Assembly: GCA_964059195.1 (NCBI GenBank)
Contig: CAXKWD010000006.1
Location: forward strand, 66,295,073 to 66,359,072
DNA: 64,000 nucleotides
Direction: 5' to 3'
Source of the DNA: Ectobius pallidus
Lineage: Eukaryota > Arthropoda > Insecta > Blattodea > Ectobiidae
Under the pieces are notes generated by a model. That model was not told the origin of the DNA. It did no database searches and saw only the letters and a list, made by a program, of their open reading frames with translations. The position numbers and the translations under genes were made by a program. Below are positions 47,000 to 57,993 of the stretch, one piece after another (the first letter of the stretch is position 1; each line of letters starts with the position of its first letter).

Positions 47000-48166
47000 T
47001 ATTAAGTGCCAGTATGGTACTTTATGAGATTGTGTGGGGGACGAAAAAATGTCTGTCTGTCTGTCCGTCTGTCCGTCCGTGTCTGTACGCACAACTCAAA
47101 TACGCTTTTTCGGATTTTCATGAAACTTGGAAAACACATTTACAATGTCCATGGGAAGAACCCTGTTGATATTGAACCAAATCGGTTCACCGGTATCGGA
47201 GTAATGCCCAATTTAGTGCCTATTTTTAATAGATTATATTAGAAAGGCGCCATAGCTCAAATACGCTGTATCGGATTTCCATGAAACTTGGTATACGCAT
47301 TTACGACGCCCATAGAAAGTACCCTATTGAATTTGAACCTAATCTGTTACCGGTACCGGAGTAAAACCCAATTTAGTGTCTATTTTAAAGGCGCAATAAC
47401 TCAAATACGCTTTAACGGATTTTTATGAAACTTGGTATACGCATTTATAATGTCCATGGAAAAAGTCTATTGACATTCGACTAAATCGGTTGGCCAGTAC
47501 CGGAATAATGCCCAATTTAGTGCCTTTTATGTTAATATATAAGAAGTCGCGATAACTCAGATATGCTTTATTGGATTTTCCTGAATTTTTGTATACCCAT
47601 TTATAATGTACATGGGAATACATCTACTGATATTGGACCAAATCGGTAGACCGGTACCGGAGTAAAACCCAATTTAGTGTCTATTTTAGAGACGCGGTAA
47701 CTCAAATACGCTTTACCGGATGTTTATGAAATTTGGTATAAACATTTATAATGTCCATGGGAAGACGTCTGTTGATATTGGATAAAATCGGTTGACCTGT
47801 TTCGGAGTAATGCTCAATTTAGTGCCTATTTTATGGTAATATACGTTTTCGAAAGAATTTATGAAATGCACACCAGTTATCATGAAAAACATAGCCTTTT
47901 ATTTTACTGCGATCTTATAAGGCTTTGGCAATTAAAATACAGTTAGCATATGACAAATAACACTATTGCTTTACATGCGCTTATCCAACTAGACCGTTAA
48001 ACTGATCCAGGTGGCCGAGATGGTAACGTCTTGACCTCACATTCTGGAGTTCCATTGTTCAGATCCCGAAATCGGCCAATTTGACTATTTTTTTGTATTC
48101 TGCATATCATAACTGCAATCATAACTGATTAAATAAAACATACTGGCACTTTGTTACATCAGTTTA
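47000..48166 (+). repeat. composite repeat copy A: inverted ends, five monomers, tRNA-like segment
   Basis: Left end TATTAAGTGCCAGTATGGTA; near the right end CATACTGGCACTT (48139-48151) is the exact complement of AAGTGCCAGTATG (47004-47016). After a (TCTG/TCCG)n run at 47051-47085 come five tandem monomers of ~145-155 bp. They start near 47091, 47250, 47395, 47551 and 47697. Each reads ACTCAAATACGCTTT, ATGAAACTTGGTATACGCAT, AATGTCCATGG, AAATCGGTT and CCCAATTTAGTGCC in order. A unique-like stretch and then a tRNA-like segment (48007-48078) precede the right end. Open frames across it (47006-47242, 47423-47623) are by-products of the repeat. Confidence 0.85.
48007..48078 (+). other. tRNA-like segment in composite repeat copy A
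   Basis: CAGGTGGCCGAGATGGTAAC is a good A box of the tRNA-Ser/Leu type (GTGGCCGAGtGGTTAA). TTGTTCAGATCCCG is a B box with one change. The acceptor stem does not close well, so this is a tRNA-derived promoter-like segment, not a functional tRNA gene. Confidence 0.6.
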
Positions 48167-48340
48167 TTGTACATGTACTGAATATTTGTATGTAAATTAT
48201 TAATTTGTAAATGTATGTGTTAAACTTTAAGAAATGTAGTTTATAAGTATATGTAAACTTATAGGTATAGGATAGTGAAAAACACTGTACTATGTAAGAA
48301 AATAAACTAACTAACTAACTAACTAACCAACTAACCTGAT
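48167..48340 (+). mobile_element. possible short retroelement 3' end with (AACT)n tail
   Basis: Copies B and C end ...CATCAGTTTACCTG. In copy A the text stops at CATCAGTTTA (48166) and ACCTGAT reappears at about 48336, after ~170 bp of AT-rich DNA ending in (AACT)n. This looks like a small insertion into the right end of copy A. Family unknown. Confidence 0.4.
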
Positions 48341-48642
48341 TTTTATTATTCATTAAAATCCATACCTTGGATAATGATTGGAGGATCTGAACTTCTTGAT
48401 ATCTACAAACAGCTTTGCATTAAATAAACAAAACATATTTCTCACGATAAGAAGAACCAAGGACCCATGTGAAGATCCCAAAGGCGGACGTAAAATCTCA
48501 TGAACGTCTTGAAGACCGGGAGCGAATCTCAACGCGTGTGATTAGCATCATGGGTGAACGACCAACGACCAGGCTAAAGCGAATAATGTTAACAACAGAA
48601 GACTATCACTTTAATAATTGTTCTTGTGTTTTTAATACGGTT
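48341..48642. other. spacer between composite repeat copies A and B
   Basis: About 300 bp with no recognised feature. Confidence 0.5.
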
Positions 48643-49702
48643 TATTAAGTGCCAGTATGGTACTTTATGAAATTGTGTGCGGGCGAAAAAATGTCAGTCC
48701 GTCCGTCCGTCTGTCCGTGTGTCTGTACGCACCATAACTCAAATAGGCTTTTTCGGATTTTCATGAAACTTAAAAAACACATTTATAATGTATATGGGAA
48801 GATCCCTATTGATATTGAACCAAATCGGTTCACCTGTACCTGAGTAATGCCCAATTTAGTGCCTATTTTAATAGATTATATTAGAAAGACGCCATAGCTC
48901 AAATACGCTGTATCGGATTTCCATGAAACTTGGTATACGAATTTATGATGCCCATGAAGCGTACCCTATTGAATTTGAACGTAATCTGTTGCCGGTACCG
49001 GAGTAAAACCCAATTTAGTGTCTATTTTAAGGGGAGATGGTAGTTATCAGTGTCAAAAAAATCGATTATTTTTCTTAGGCTCATGTAATAGAGCATAACT
49101 CAGAGAGGCCTATTCTTTATTGGATTTTCCTGAAATTTTGTATATCCATTTATAATGTACATGGGAAGACGACTACTGATATTGGACCAAATTGGTAGAC
49201 CGGTATCGGAGTAAAACCCAATTTAGTGTCTATTTTAAAGACGCGGTAACTCAAATACGCTTTACCGGATTTTTATGAAACTTGGTATACACATTTATAA
49301 TGTCCATGGGAAGACGTCTGTTGATATTGGATAAAATCGGTTGACCTGTTTCGGAGTAATGCTCAATTTAGTGCCTATTTTATGGGAATATACGTATTGG
49401 AAAGAATTTATGAAATGCACATCAGTTATCATGACAACATTGCCTATTGTTTTACTGTGATCTTATAAGGTTTTGGCAATTAAAATACACTTAGCTATGA
49501 CAAATACCACTATTGCTTTACATGCGCTTATCCAACTAGACCGTTAAACTGATCCAGGTGGCCGAGATGGTAACGTCTTGGCCTCACACTCTGGAGTTCC
49601 GTGGTTCAAATCCCGAAACCGGCCAATTTGACTTTTTTATTATTCTGCATATCATAACTGATTAAAAATACATACTGGCACTTTGTTACATCAGTTTACC
49701 TG
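48643..49702 (+). repeat. composite repeat copy B: four monomers and tRNA-like segment
   Basis: Same organisation as copy A: TATTAAGTGCCAGTATGGTA, a (TCCG/TCTG)n run, and monomers near 48733, 48894, 49091 and 49247. The tRNA-like segment is at 49554-49625, then CATACTGGCACTT and CATCAGTTTACCTG. Between monomers 2 and 3 a ~64-bp unrelated insert (49031-49094, starting GGGGAGATGGTAG) replaces monomer sequence. Confidence 0.85.
49554..49625 (+). other. tRNA-like segment in composite repeat copy B
   Basis: GTGGCCGAGATGGTAACGTC (A box) and GTGGTTCAAATCCCG (perfect-looking B box GGTTCAAATCC) are spaced as in a tRNA gene. It is better preserved than the copy at 48007. It ends CCGGCC, which can partly pair with GGTGGCC at the start. 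It lacks a convincing anticodon arm, so I do not call a functional tRNA. Confidence 0.65.
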
Positions 49703-49705
49703 ATT

Positions 49706-50233
49706 TTATTAAGTGCCAGAATGGTACTTTCAGGGATTGTGTTTTGGACGGGAAAGTGACTGTCTGCCCGTGTGTCTGTACACGCGATAACTCAAATATG
49801 CTTTAAAAGAATTATCATGAAACTTGGTATATGCATTCATAACGTCCATGGAAAGAAGCCTATTGATATTGGACCAAATCGGTTGACCGGTATCGGAGCA
49901 ATTCCCAATTTAGTGCCTATTTTATGGTAATATATTAGAAAGAATTTATCAAATGCAAATCAGTTTTCATGGCAACATATTGTTTTACAGTGTTCATATA
50001 CGGCTTTGGAAGTTGAAATACAGTTAGCTATGACAATCAACACTACCCACAAATTCCCTCACGTATGCTTATCAAGCTAGACCTTTGTCCTTCCGTAAAG
50101 TCTGCTTAATGAATCGATCTGGAGCTTAACTCGGAAATGGATAACAAAAGTAAGTTATTTTCTGCACATCATAATTGCAATTATCTCTGATTAAACAAAA
50201 TCATTCTGGCACTTGGATACATCAGTTTACCTG
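49706..50233 (+). repeat. composite repeat copy C: one monomer, no tRNA-like segment
   Basis: Starts TATTAAGTGCCAGAATGGTA only a few bases after copy B ends. It has a single monomer (49780-49925), the AATTTATCAAATGCA stretch, and the right end CATTCTGGCACTT (complement of AAGTGCCAGAATG) plus CATCAGTTTACCTG. The left and right ends share the A-to-T variant (GAATG versus GTATG), so the ends of each copy match each other better than those of the other copies. Confidence 0.82.
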
Positions 50234-50570
50234 TTCTTATTTTTAGTTGCTTTGACTCGTCACATCACATCTTGTCGAAGTACATTTCTGTGACTTAACG
50301 GTAACCGAAACGTATTGTTATCACAATTATAACAATATGCTTTAACCAACAGAAAGACATTCAAAAGTTATAATATTCTTTCTAGAAATTTCTTATACCA
50401 AACCATATATCCATCGTATGAAAATGTTAATTTCTCTTCTTTTCTTTACATGACCGAAATGTAATCACACAAAATCCCTTATGTAAAAGATGAACCTTCT
50501 TGACCTAAACACTATAATTTGCATCCGTGAACTGGACTAAAATTACATTAATTTAGAATGGCTATGTTCA
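50234..50570. other. no feature recognised
   Basis: Short AT-rich interval between the composite repeats and an RT relic. Confidence 0.5.
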
Positions 50571-50880
50571 CCACTGTACAATAGTTGAGGCATATTCTAA
50601 GTTTGATCTTACAAATAAATTAAATAAACGTTGTAGTGCTTTATTAGAATAGTTCCTTATTAGAAAACTAAGATTTCCGATACACTTTATTAAGCTTGTT
50701 ATTAAAATGTTCTCCGAAAGTTAAATTACTTGTGAATAGCACACCTAGATCACGATTCTGTATGAGTTCCTGCAGGTTAATTCCGTAAATGTAGGCCTAT
50801 GTTATAAGTAAAATGTATATTGCTTTTGCCTCTGGTGAAACTATGGTGAAATTTACATTTCGTAATAATGAAAGCTAGTT
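50571..50880 (-). pseudogene. relic of a LINE reverse transcriptase, C-terminal half
   Basis: The minus-strand frame reads KCKFHHSFTRGKSNIHF. After a frame change it reads GINLQELIQNRDLGVLFTSN and continues LTFGEHFNNKLNKVYRK. A further frame gives ALQRLFNLFVRSNLEYASTI. These are the conserved thumb-region blocks of CR1/Jockey-like RTs (KC..M.FSR; DLGV..D..L.F..H; LV.S.LEYAS..W). It has several frameshifts and no catalytic motifs. Old and strongly decayed. Confidence 0.7.
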
Positions 50881-53425
50881 TATTTCCTATACACCATATA
50901 TTCATTACATTTCAACCATGTTAAATTTAGTCTATGTTAGAGCCATTTTCATAGTATCGCGGATAACTTTATTTTCTTTGCGTAAAGGGAGAGTAAGAAC
51001 AAGAGAAAGTGTCAATATAGACCTACTTCATATCACATTGAGCAAAAAAATCTAACTCAACGCAGAATTCCGTTTTCATACTTTTTCCCGACCTAGAGTT
51101 TTGCTACCTAGAAATAGAGAACTTACGGAACAACATCATTTTTAACAAAGTATTTTGGAACTTAGGACTTCAAAATATGTATTAAAAGTTGAAAATCCGA
51201 AATCCACATGATGAGTTGAATGCAATGCACAATCTATGCATGATTATATGAATGAACGTTGATTCTCAGCGAAATTATGAAGTTTCTAATAGCCTATTTC
51301 TTATTTTACTGGAGGTAGACGTTTGCCTATCGTTGGGAGACATGAATGAAGCGTCTTTCATAATTAATATCGTACTTGAGTAGCAGACTTTTCCAAATTA
51401 ACTAGAACTTTTAAGAGAAGATTCTAGTCGTCCTAAACAACTGAGGCAGAAACCAGAAAAAGAAAGCAGCTTACAGATTCTGTTGTGAGCCACGTCGTTG
51501 CTTCTAATGGAATGTTGTGTAAAGACATCATTATGTCGTTGTCTTTAATGTTTATTCCGTGTTCTTAGTTTCATCTTGAGGGCATGTTTTGTAGCTAAGA
51601 CAAAGTGTGGCAAGAGACACAACAGGCTGTCGACTTCATTGCCTCCGTCAAGATATTACCTTCATGGGCATCACTCCAAAACTCTTCTCATCTTTCTATC
51701 TTCCTCTGCATCTCTTTGTCTCTCATCTGCTTTTAACTTATCTGAGGTTAAATAGAAATTTTGAGACAAAGAAACATGTTGAAATCACCTTCTCCCTCAC
51801 AATTATACCGTTAGCAATTTTCTTTGATGAAAGCTTTTGTTTAAAAATGTTTAGGATCAACTCATGCAAACATTATCAACTGTTTAAAAGAGCAAAGCAT
51901 AATGTATTTGTATTTAGTTTTATTTGGGTTATATAGTGATATTACTGTGTTTTAGGCCATTTGGGGTCGTAAACATTGTTTAACAGAAGTCTCTCCGTCT
52001 ATGTGAAGTTTCATTTTACGGGCTGAGCCCGGTATGGTAAAATTTTAGGTGCTAGCACGTTACAGAGATTATAGAGGATGTCACCAGATATTCTATTTCT
52101 CTCAATCGAGGGTTGACCTTGACAACATAGCTGTACTAGAACCAAAAAAGAAAAATTGACATTTTCAATTACAAATTTAAACCAATATATAGGCCTATAA
52201 TTACAATTATAAGATTATAGGTAAAACTTTCTAAATATACACATTTATAGAGAATAAAAGTTGTTTACATTGTTGAAGCATTTATCCAATGGAAAGGATT
52301 AGAGAATTTTCTTAAACTAAATTCTTATTGTTGTGATGCGCGATGAGACAGGAGTGAATTAAATATTGTAGAACAATAGCTCGTTTCATAAACATACTCC
52401 TATTTTAATATCCGTAAATGCCATTGTAGGTTAGTTGTATAATGTACTATTAGTGTAAATAAAAACAATGTAATTTTATGTTGGTAGAAATTTTGTCACA
52501 TAGTATTTCAAATTCTTTGTACCCACTGGAATATATTTACAGTGTCTGTTCTCAGAATTGTACAGATTCCTGAGGTTAGAGAACATGCTATTACGTTGCA
52601 TACTGGTATATTTAATTAACGTTGTACTGATAAAATGATGTACAGTACCTTTTGATAATACCCAGACTATTATATATTAACATATTATAAGGAATCTGCA
52701 TAGTTAATTATTTTCATAATGGAATGTTCTTAATCTAGATAACTTTTACACCCGACCTGAAAGTAAGCACACTTTTCATCGAGTTTTTAATTTAAAAATC
52801 CTTTCATACTAGCTTGCACTAATCTTCGACCATCCTTTTATCTTACAGCGACGATGTGTTTAAATTATCAGAGTGGGGAAGTATGGAGTGGTGATGATTT
52901 GCAAAGACCCTCAGTACGAGCATTTAAAATGGATCGATCAAATGGCTACATAGTTAATTAGCTCTGTCGGGATTGAGGAGGATGCTAGGGAAGAAAAGAG
53001 AATGATATTCGAAGGGAAGGGGTTAAAATGAGGGTGAGAATGGATTGGGGCTTCAAGGTCTGAAAATGGGCATAATGAAGATAAATGACCTCTATCTTAT
53101 CCCTCACTCTCTCTTCGGGATACGGAGCAAGTGTGCAGTTCGAAGTTACAACAGATAGATGCTTTAAACAATTCCTTTCTTCAAACTAACCAAACGGCCT
53201 TTATTAAAAGAATATTATAGTACATATATTCGCGTATTATTTATGCATTGATAACATAAACATAATTACGTATTTTAATTTTTATAGATAGTAAATTTTA
53301 TTAAGGGCATTATGGATTTTTCATTTTTTTTTCACTTTAGGAAACAACAGTTATTTTCCAAATCGAATAAGGAATAATGTTCTGGAATCTATGGAATATG
53401 CTTTCCAAGTTTGATGTTATGAAAG
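50881..53425. other. 2.5 kb without a recognised gene
   Basis: AT-rich. The 109-codon frame at 51607-51936 has no recognised domain. G/A-rich text at 52950-53120 is not assignable. Confidence 0.5.
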
Positions 53426-53925
53426 CATTTAAATTTCCGAAGTCAACTTAAGTAAAGAGTATACGGCATTCTTCTTGTGGTGCGTTTCGCAGAGTACTTG
53501 ATCACCATTATACCCATTATATCAACACCATCTTTCGTGGTACAATAATTATAGTGGGGATATTAAACATTCTGGATATCATCTCCAGAACATTTAAATT
53601 CCTGATGTCACCCTAAAGTAAAGAGTATACGGTCTCCTTATTGGGGTGCGTTTCACAGAGTACTTGTTCTCCATTATACCTATTATATCAACACCATCTT
53701 TTCTGTTATAGTAGGGAAATTCAACATTTTGGATTTGATCTCCAGAGCATTTAAATTCCCAATGTCAACCTAAAGTAAAGAATATACGGCATTCTTCTTG
53801 TGGATAATTTCGCAGAGTACTTGATCACCATTATGCCCATTATATCAACACCTTATGCGGTACAATAATTATAGTGGGGAAATTCAACAGGTATGTGGCT
53901 CTGAATTTCATCTCCAGTTTTCTCA
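53426..53925. repeat. three-copy tandem repeat, ~160-bp unit
   Basis: Units start near 53451, 53617 and 53774 (AGTAAAGAGTATACGG). Each continues TGCGTTTCGCAGAGTACTTG, CACCATTATACCCATTATAT, CAACACC and ATTTAAATTCCC with about 10-15% differences. Non-coding. Confidence 0.85.
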
Positions 53926-54311
53926 GCACAGTGCTCTCAGCTTAGGGAAGTTTCCGTCCTTCGTACGGAGGTGATTATACCAAGAGCTAAAACTTTTTTC
54001 GAAAAAAAAAAGTTCTGAAAATGCTATGAAGGATCAAAATTGACTCTAACAAACTAATTAATTTCGATGTTGAAATTACTTGAATGTTGAAAACCATACA
54101 TAGTGTAATAATCTTAAGTGGGAACACAGTAATTACGACAAATAAAAAGATTGGCACCCTCCAAGCCTACTGTATTCGCATGTATTTTAAAAAATACCTT
54201 GGGCCTCGCTTATTATTAGTAAGGTTAAAATATCATTATAAGGGTTTAATTAAAATGGTAGTTTAAACGTTCCATGGCAGAAAGAAAATTAGAACTAAAG
54301 TTTAGCATTAC
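53926..54311. other. no feature recognised
   Basis: AT-rich; nothing supported. Confidence 0.5.
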
Positions 54312-54495
54312 TTAACGGTTGTTGTGTGGCGCTACATAGTCCCAAACTGTCGTCCACTTGCCGGATCTTTGTCTCGCAGTATTCGTTGCTCATGTTTGTA
54401 AACTTACCAGACATTTACGCACACATAAATGATATCAACCTCGGCCGGATCGAACCTCCGAACTCAAGAACAAAGCAACATGCTCTTAAAGCATG
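54312..54495 (-). mobile_element. probable SINE, 5'-truncated
   Basis: The minus strand reads AGAGCATGTTGCTTTGTTCT, TGAGTTCGGAGGTTCGATCC (clear B box), and GGCCGAGGTTGATATCATTT followed by ATGTG. This wording fits tRNA-derived insect SINEs. The A box is lost at the truncated 5' side near 54490. Confidence 0.45.
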
Positions 54496-56180
54496 GAATT
54501 TATTAAAAAATATTACAAAGTTTTTATTAGTGAAGCTTATCTGAAGTGTTACTTAAACACTACGTTGTGTCGTTTTTATTTCCTCTATCCACACTACCAT
54601 TAAATACTACAAGCATAGAAAATACTGAATTCGAAAATGAAAGTCCATTTAGAGCTTTATGTCGAATGGGCAGGTTCAGAAAATTGCCCACGTATGTATA
54701 TCTGTCAACAGCATAAGTTTATATTCGAGTTGGATATCTTCCAGGAACATGACACACGAAGCCTAGGATTGCATCTATTTTACTCTTCCTATTTAAATTT
54801 TCTTCGAGAATGGCTTTATTTTTACATTTGGCATGCTAACAAAATCTTTTATTTATAATAATCAGCACCCGTGAGAGAACGGAGTCTTTTGATAGTATGT
54901 ACTAAAATTTATGCCACGTCGAAAACATAGTATTTCGGATGACGGAGATGGTTGAATCATGACATTCAAATTGCGAACTGTCTTTGAACCACATGAGAGT
55001 CCGCTCCTTCCTGTCCCTAGAGCCGAGCGGCCTGCCTTCATATTTACTTTAAATCTTGGCCTGCTTTAATTACCTTGCTCTGATATTAGCCTTTGAGTCT
55101 TCTCTAGCCTAGTCCTTGTAACTCCACATATTTTCACTTCTATGTTTGTTTCCTCTAATTCGCCAAGCAAAATTCTCCTCTCAAGTTTAACTTGCTAATC
55201 TCAAACATAGAGCAAGTAACATTCATGTTTATTCATGCTCTTATCTTAGTTTCAGTTTTTGCCACAGCACCTACATTCATGTCCTGAAAACCTGGTGGAA
55301 TATAGCCTCGATGCTGTTAATTTAATTATATTCTTGTTATTGTTTTGATTGCTTTATTATTTATACTTGTATTGCTTTTGGTGTAAATAGTATTGTATGA
55401 AAATGGAATGAATAAGTAAAACCATAAACTACAGTGGAATCAAGATTACCCGCTCTAATGTGGCCTAGAACTAACTCGTACAGCAGAATACTCGGATACT
55501 GGGGGGACTGCTGATTACTGCTACTTAGTTCATTAACAATGATAAGCCTAATTAAAATGCTAGTTATTATGCATGGCACTCGCATTGTTGCTTACTGCGT
55601 AATATACAATTCTGAGATCTTAGTAGGTAAAGCTGAATTTCTAGTAGAATTAAAGATACATACAAAAAAGTCGCTCGTTTAATGCCTATTGTATCACTTA
55701 AAACTCCATAAAAGTGTTTTAGATATTTAGTTTGAATTTAAGTTCCACGATAAAGAAGGTGTAATCATAGTAATGCCATGTAGTACTGTCAGTTTAAAAT
55801 TTAATAAACAGTTTTCTATATTTATGAAGAGCGGTACCCTGTTAAAGAAGCCAACTGAAATAGCAGTTACAATACTTGCAAGTTCAAACTTTCTTTAATT
55901 AATTGCATATACAGTAGTTGTTTTTAGCCTTAGGAAAAGACAATCTTCAGACATTATTACATATTATGTGTGTTAAACAATACTGGAGGTAGTATGTCTC
56001 GGATAATATGGACCCTCGTTAATTGAAGCATGGACATTCGGGGTTCTACGTTACAATAAATTGTCATCAGAATATGGTGTTGACTATGACAAGTTTCTGC
56101 TACGCATGTTAAGACTTAATAACTCGTTAAAGCTAATTTGATTTAATCTAGAACATACACACAGACTCAAACACATTAGA
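54496..56180. other. no gene recognised
   Basis: AT-rich; the frames at 54637-54858 and 55361-55585 lack recognisable domains. Confidence 0.5.
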
Positions 56181-56394
56181 GCAATCAGTCACAGGAGAAA
56201 GGTTCCATCTGGCGCTGTGAATTAAACTCCGGCTTACTCGGTTGGTAGAACATTGGCGAGAATACGAATAGCCAAAGGTCCTGGGTTCAAGTCCCAGTGT
56301 CGGAGGAATTTTTCTCCTATAATATTTTCATGTAATGTCCAACAGAGACAATAGTCTGTGGTCCATGAATGCTTATGTATCTATCTTGAATGTT
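56181..56394 (+). repeat. tRNA-like repeat, full unit with leader and tail
   Basis: The leader AATCAGTCACAGGAG and CCATCTGGCGCTGTGAATT is followed by the tRNA-like core CCGGCTTACTCGGTTGG...GTCCTGGGTTCAAGTCCCAG, then GGAGGAATTTTTCTCC. The tail is TATAATATTTTCATGTAATG and on to CCATGAATGCTTATG. The D arm is damaged and the anticodon arm has an insertion (GAGAATACGAATA). The T arm is perfect. Confidence 0.8.
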
Positions 56395-56496
56395 AACTGT
56401 ACAATAACAGTGGGAGCCCGGTCCCAAAAATCACTACTTAGTGTGCCTCACAGTACTGCATATGACACAACTTGCCTGTCTGTGAGGTAGACCATT

Positions 56497-56640
56497 AGGG
56501 GAATCAGTCATAGGAGAGAGGTTCCATCTGGCGCTGTGAATTGAATTCCGGCTTAGCTCAGTTGGTAGAGCATTGGCGCGAATAGCCAAAGGTCCTGGGT
56601 TCAAGTCCAAGTGTCGGAGGAATTTTTCTCCTATAATATG
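56497..56640 (+). repeat. tRNA-like repeat, second copy
   Basis: Same leader and core as 56181-56394, with an intact A box (GGCTTAGCTCAGTTGGTAGA) and B box (GGTTCAAGTCC), and anticodon stem TTGGC/GCCAA. One T-stem mismatch is present (CTGGG/CCAAG). Homology to the tail stops soon after TATAATAT. Confidence 0.8.
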
Positions 56641-57289
56641 CTCACATTATTTTTGTTTCTATGTTATGAGCACTAAAGGTTGAGTTTGTTCCTGCTTCTA
56701 CTTATTTATTTAGATAATAACAACCACTCTACCGTAAAATTACTATCGACTTTTTTTATTTCTAGGTAAGAATCATAAAATGGCACCCTAGAACGATGTT
56801 CCGTGACATCTACTTCAGAACCGAGTGGTAAGTGATAGACTAGGGTAAATATTGTTCTGTATAGTTCTTTATGTCTGAATTTCAAGTAATGATTGAATGT
56901 TGGATGAATGATTTGTTGTATACAGACGTAAGTTGTTTAATGTGAACATTGGTTTGATTAACTCGATTTTTAATAATGTTTAATTCACATTGAATGAATG
57001 GATCATTATAGGTCTATATTTATTTTCTTTTGCTGAGTTGACATTGTCCTAAAACATACAGCTGGTTGGATAGGAATCACAAAGATTTTGCGGCTTTTTC
57101 TTTATTATACTTATTTAGTATTAGAGCGGGAAGTAAAATACACCTGAAGTTCTCTTTATGCAGCTATTTCCACGATATTAGTTCTTTTCTGCAAACCCAT
57201 TAATATATTATTTAAAATATTTTAAACAAAGTTTCACAAGACACAGAACTGATAATTGATACCAAGGACGAAGACAATTTTTCTGTTCC
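56641..57289. other. no feature recognised
   Basis: AT-rich interval between tRNA-like repeats and a LINE fragment. Confidence 0.5.
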
Positions 57290-57729
57290 AACCATCCCTC
57301 GCAAATCCTACTTCCTTAAATCTATCCTAATATTGTCCTCCCACCTGCGTCTAGGTCTTCCGGATGGTCTCTTCCCTTCTAGTCTCCCAGTCAATATTTT
57401 TGGTTATGTTTATTCCTCCCCCAAGCGCGCAGCATGCCCAGTCCACTTCATCCTTCGTGATTTAATTATGCATACTAGTATATTCGGTGACAAGTACAAG
57501 TTATGAAGCTCGTCATTATGCAGTTTTCTCGAGTCCCACTTTTCATCTCTTTTTCATAGCACCCTGTTTTTTAACACTCTCAGATAATGTTCTTCCCGAA
57601 GAGTAAGGTACCATGTCTCACATCCACGTAATACAACTGGTAGGATAATTGTCTTATATATTTTTATTTATAGACGGTACACGAGAAGATAAAAGTTTCT
57701 GAACTGCATAAAAACAAGCATTTCTTTAT

Positions 57730-57993
57730 AGATATATAAGCATTCATGAACCACAGATTATTGTCTCTGTTGGACATTACATGAGAATATTATAGGAGAA
57801 AAATTCCTCCGACACTGGGACTTGAACCCAGGACCTTCGGCTATTCGCGCCAATGCTCTACCAACTGAGCTAAGCCGGAGTTCAATTCACAGCGCCAGGT
57901 GCTTAGCTCAGTTGGTAGAGCATTAGCGCGAATAGCCAAAGGTCCTGGGTTCAAGTCCCAGTGTCGGAGGATTTTTTCTCCTATAATATTCTC
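57730..57993. mobile_element. head-to-head tRNA-like repeat dimer with 14-bp target duplication
   Basis: The perfect direct repeat AAGCATTTCTTTAT at 57716-57729 and 57994-58007 brackets a 264-bp insertion. The left half is a minus-strand tRNA-like unit with its full tail. The right half is a plus-strand unit with a short tail ending TATAATATTCTC. The 5' ends face each other across about 20 bp (57880-57898), giving ~90-bp inverted arms. The uninterrupted LINE sequence at 31780 and 38565 confirms that the insertion is extra. Confidence 0.9.
57808..57879 (-). other. best-preserved tRNA-like fold (anticodon position GAA)
   Basis: The 72 nt fold as a cloverleaf: acceptor TCCGGCT/TGTCGGA (6 of 7 pairs with one G-U), D stem GCTC/GAGC, anticodon stem TTGGC/GCCGA with loop GCGAATA, T stem CTGGG/CCCAG with loop TTCAAGT. 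The anticodon position reads GAA, as in tRNA-Phe, but base 33 is C instead of U, which argues against a working tRNA. A TTTTT run lies eight bases downstream of the fold, inside GGAATTTTTCTCC, where Pol III would stop. Confidence 0.6.

Noticed and set aside
47006..47242. Frame with repeated SVCLSV-like text
   Set aside because: Encoded by the TCTG/TCCG run and first monomer of the composite repeat; stops differ between copies.
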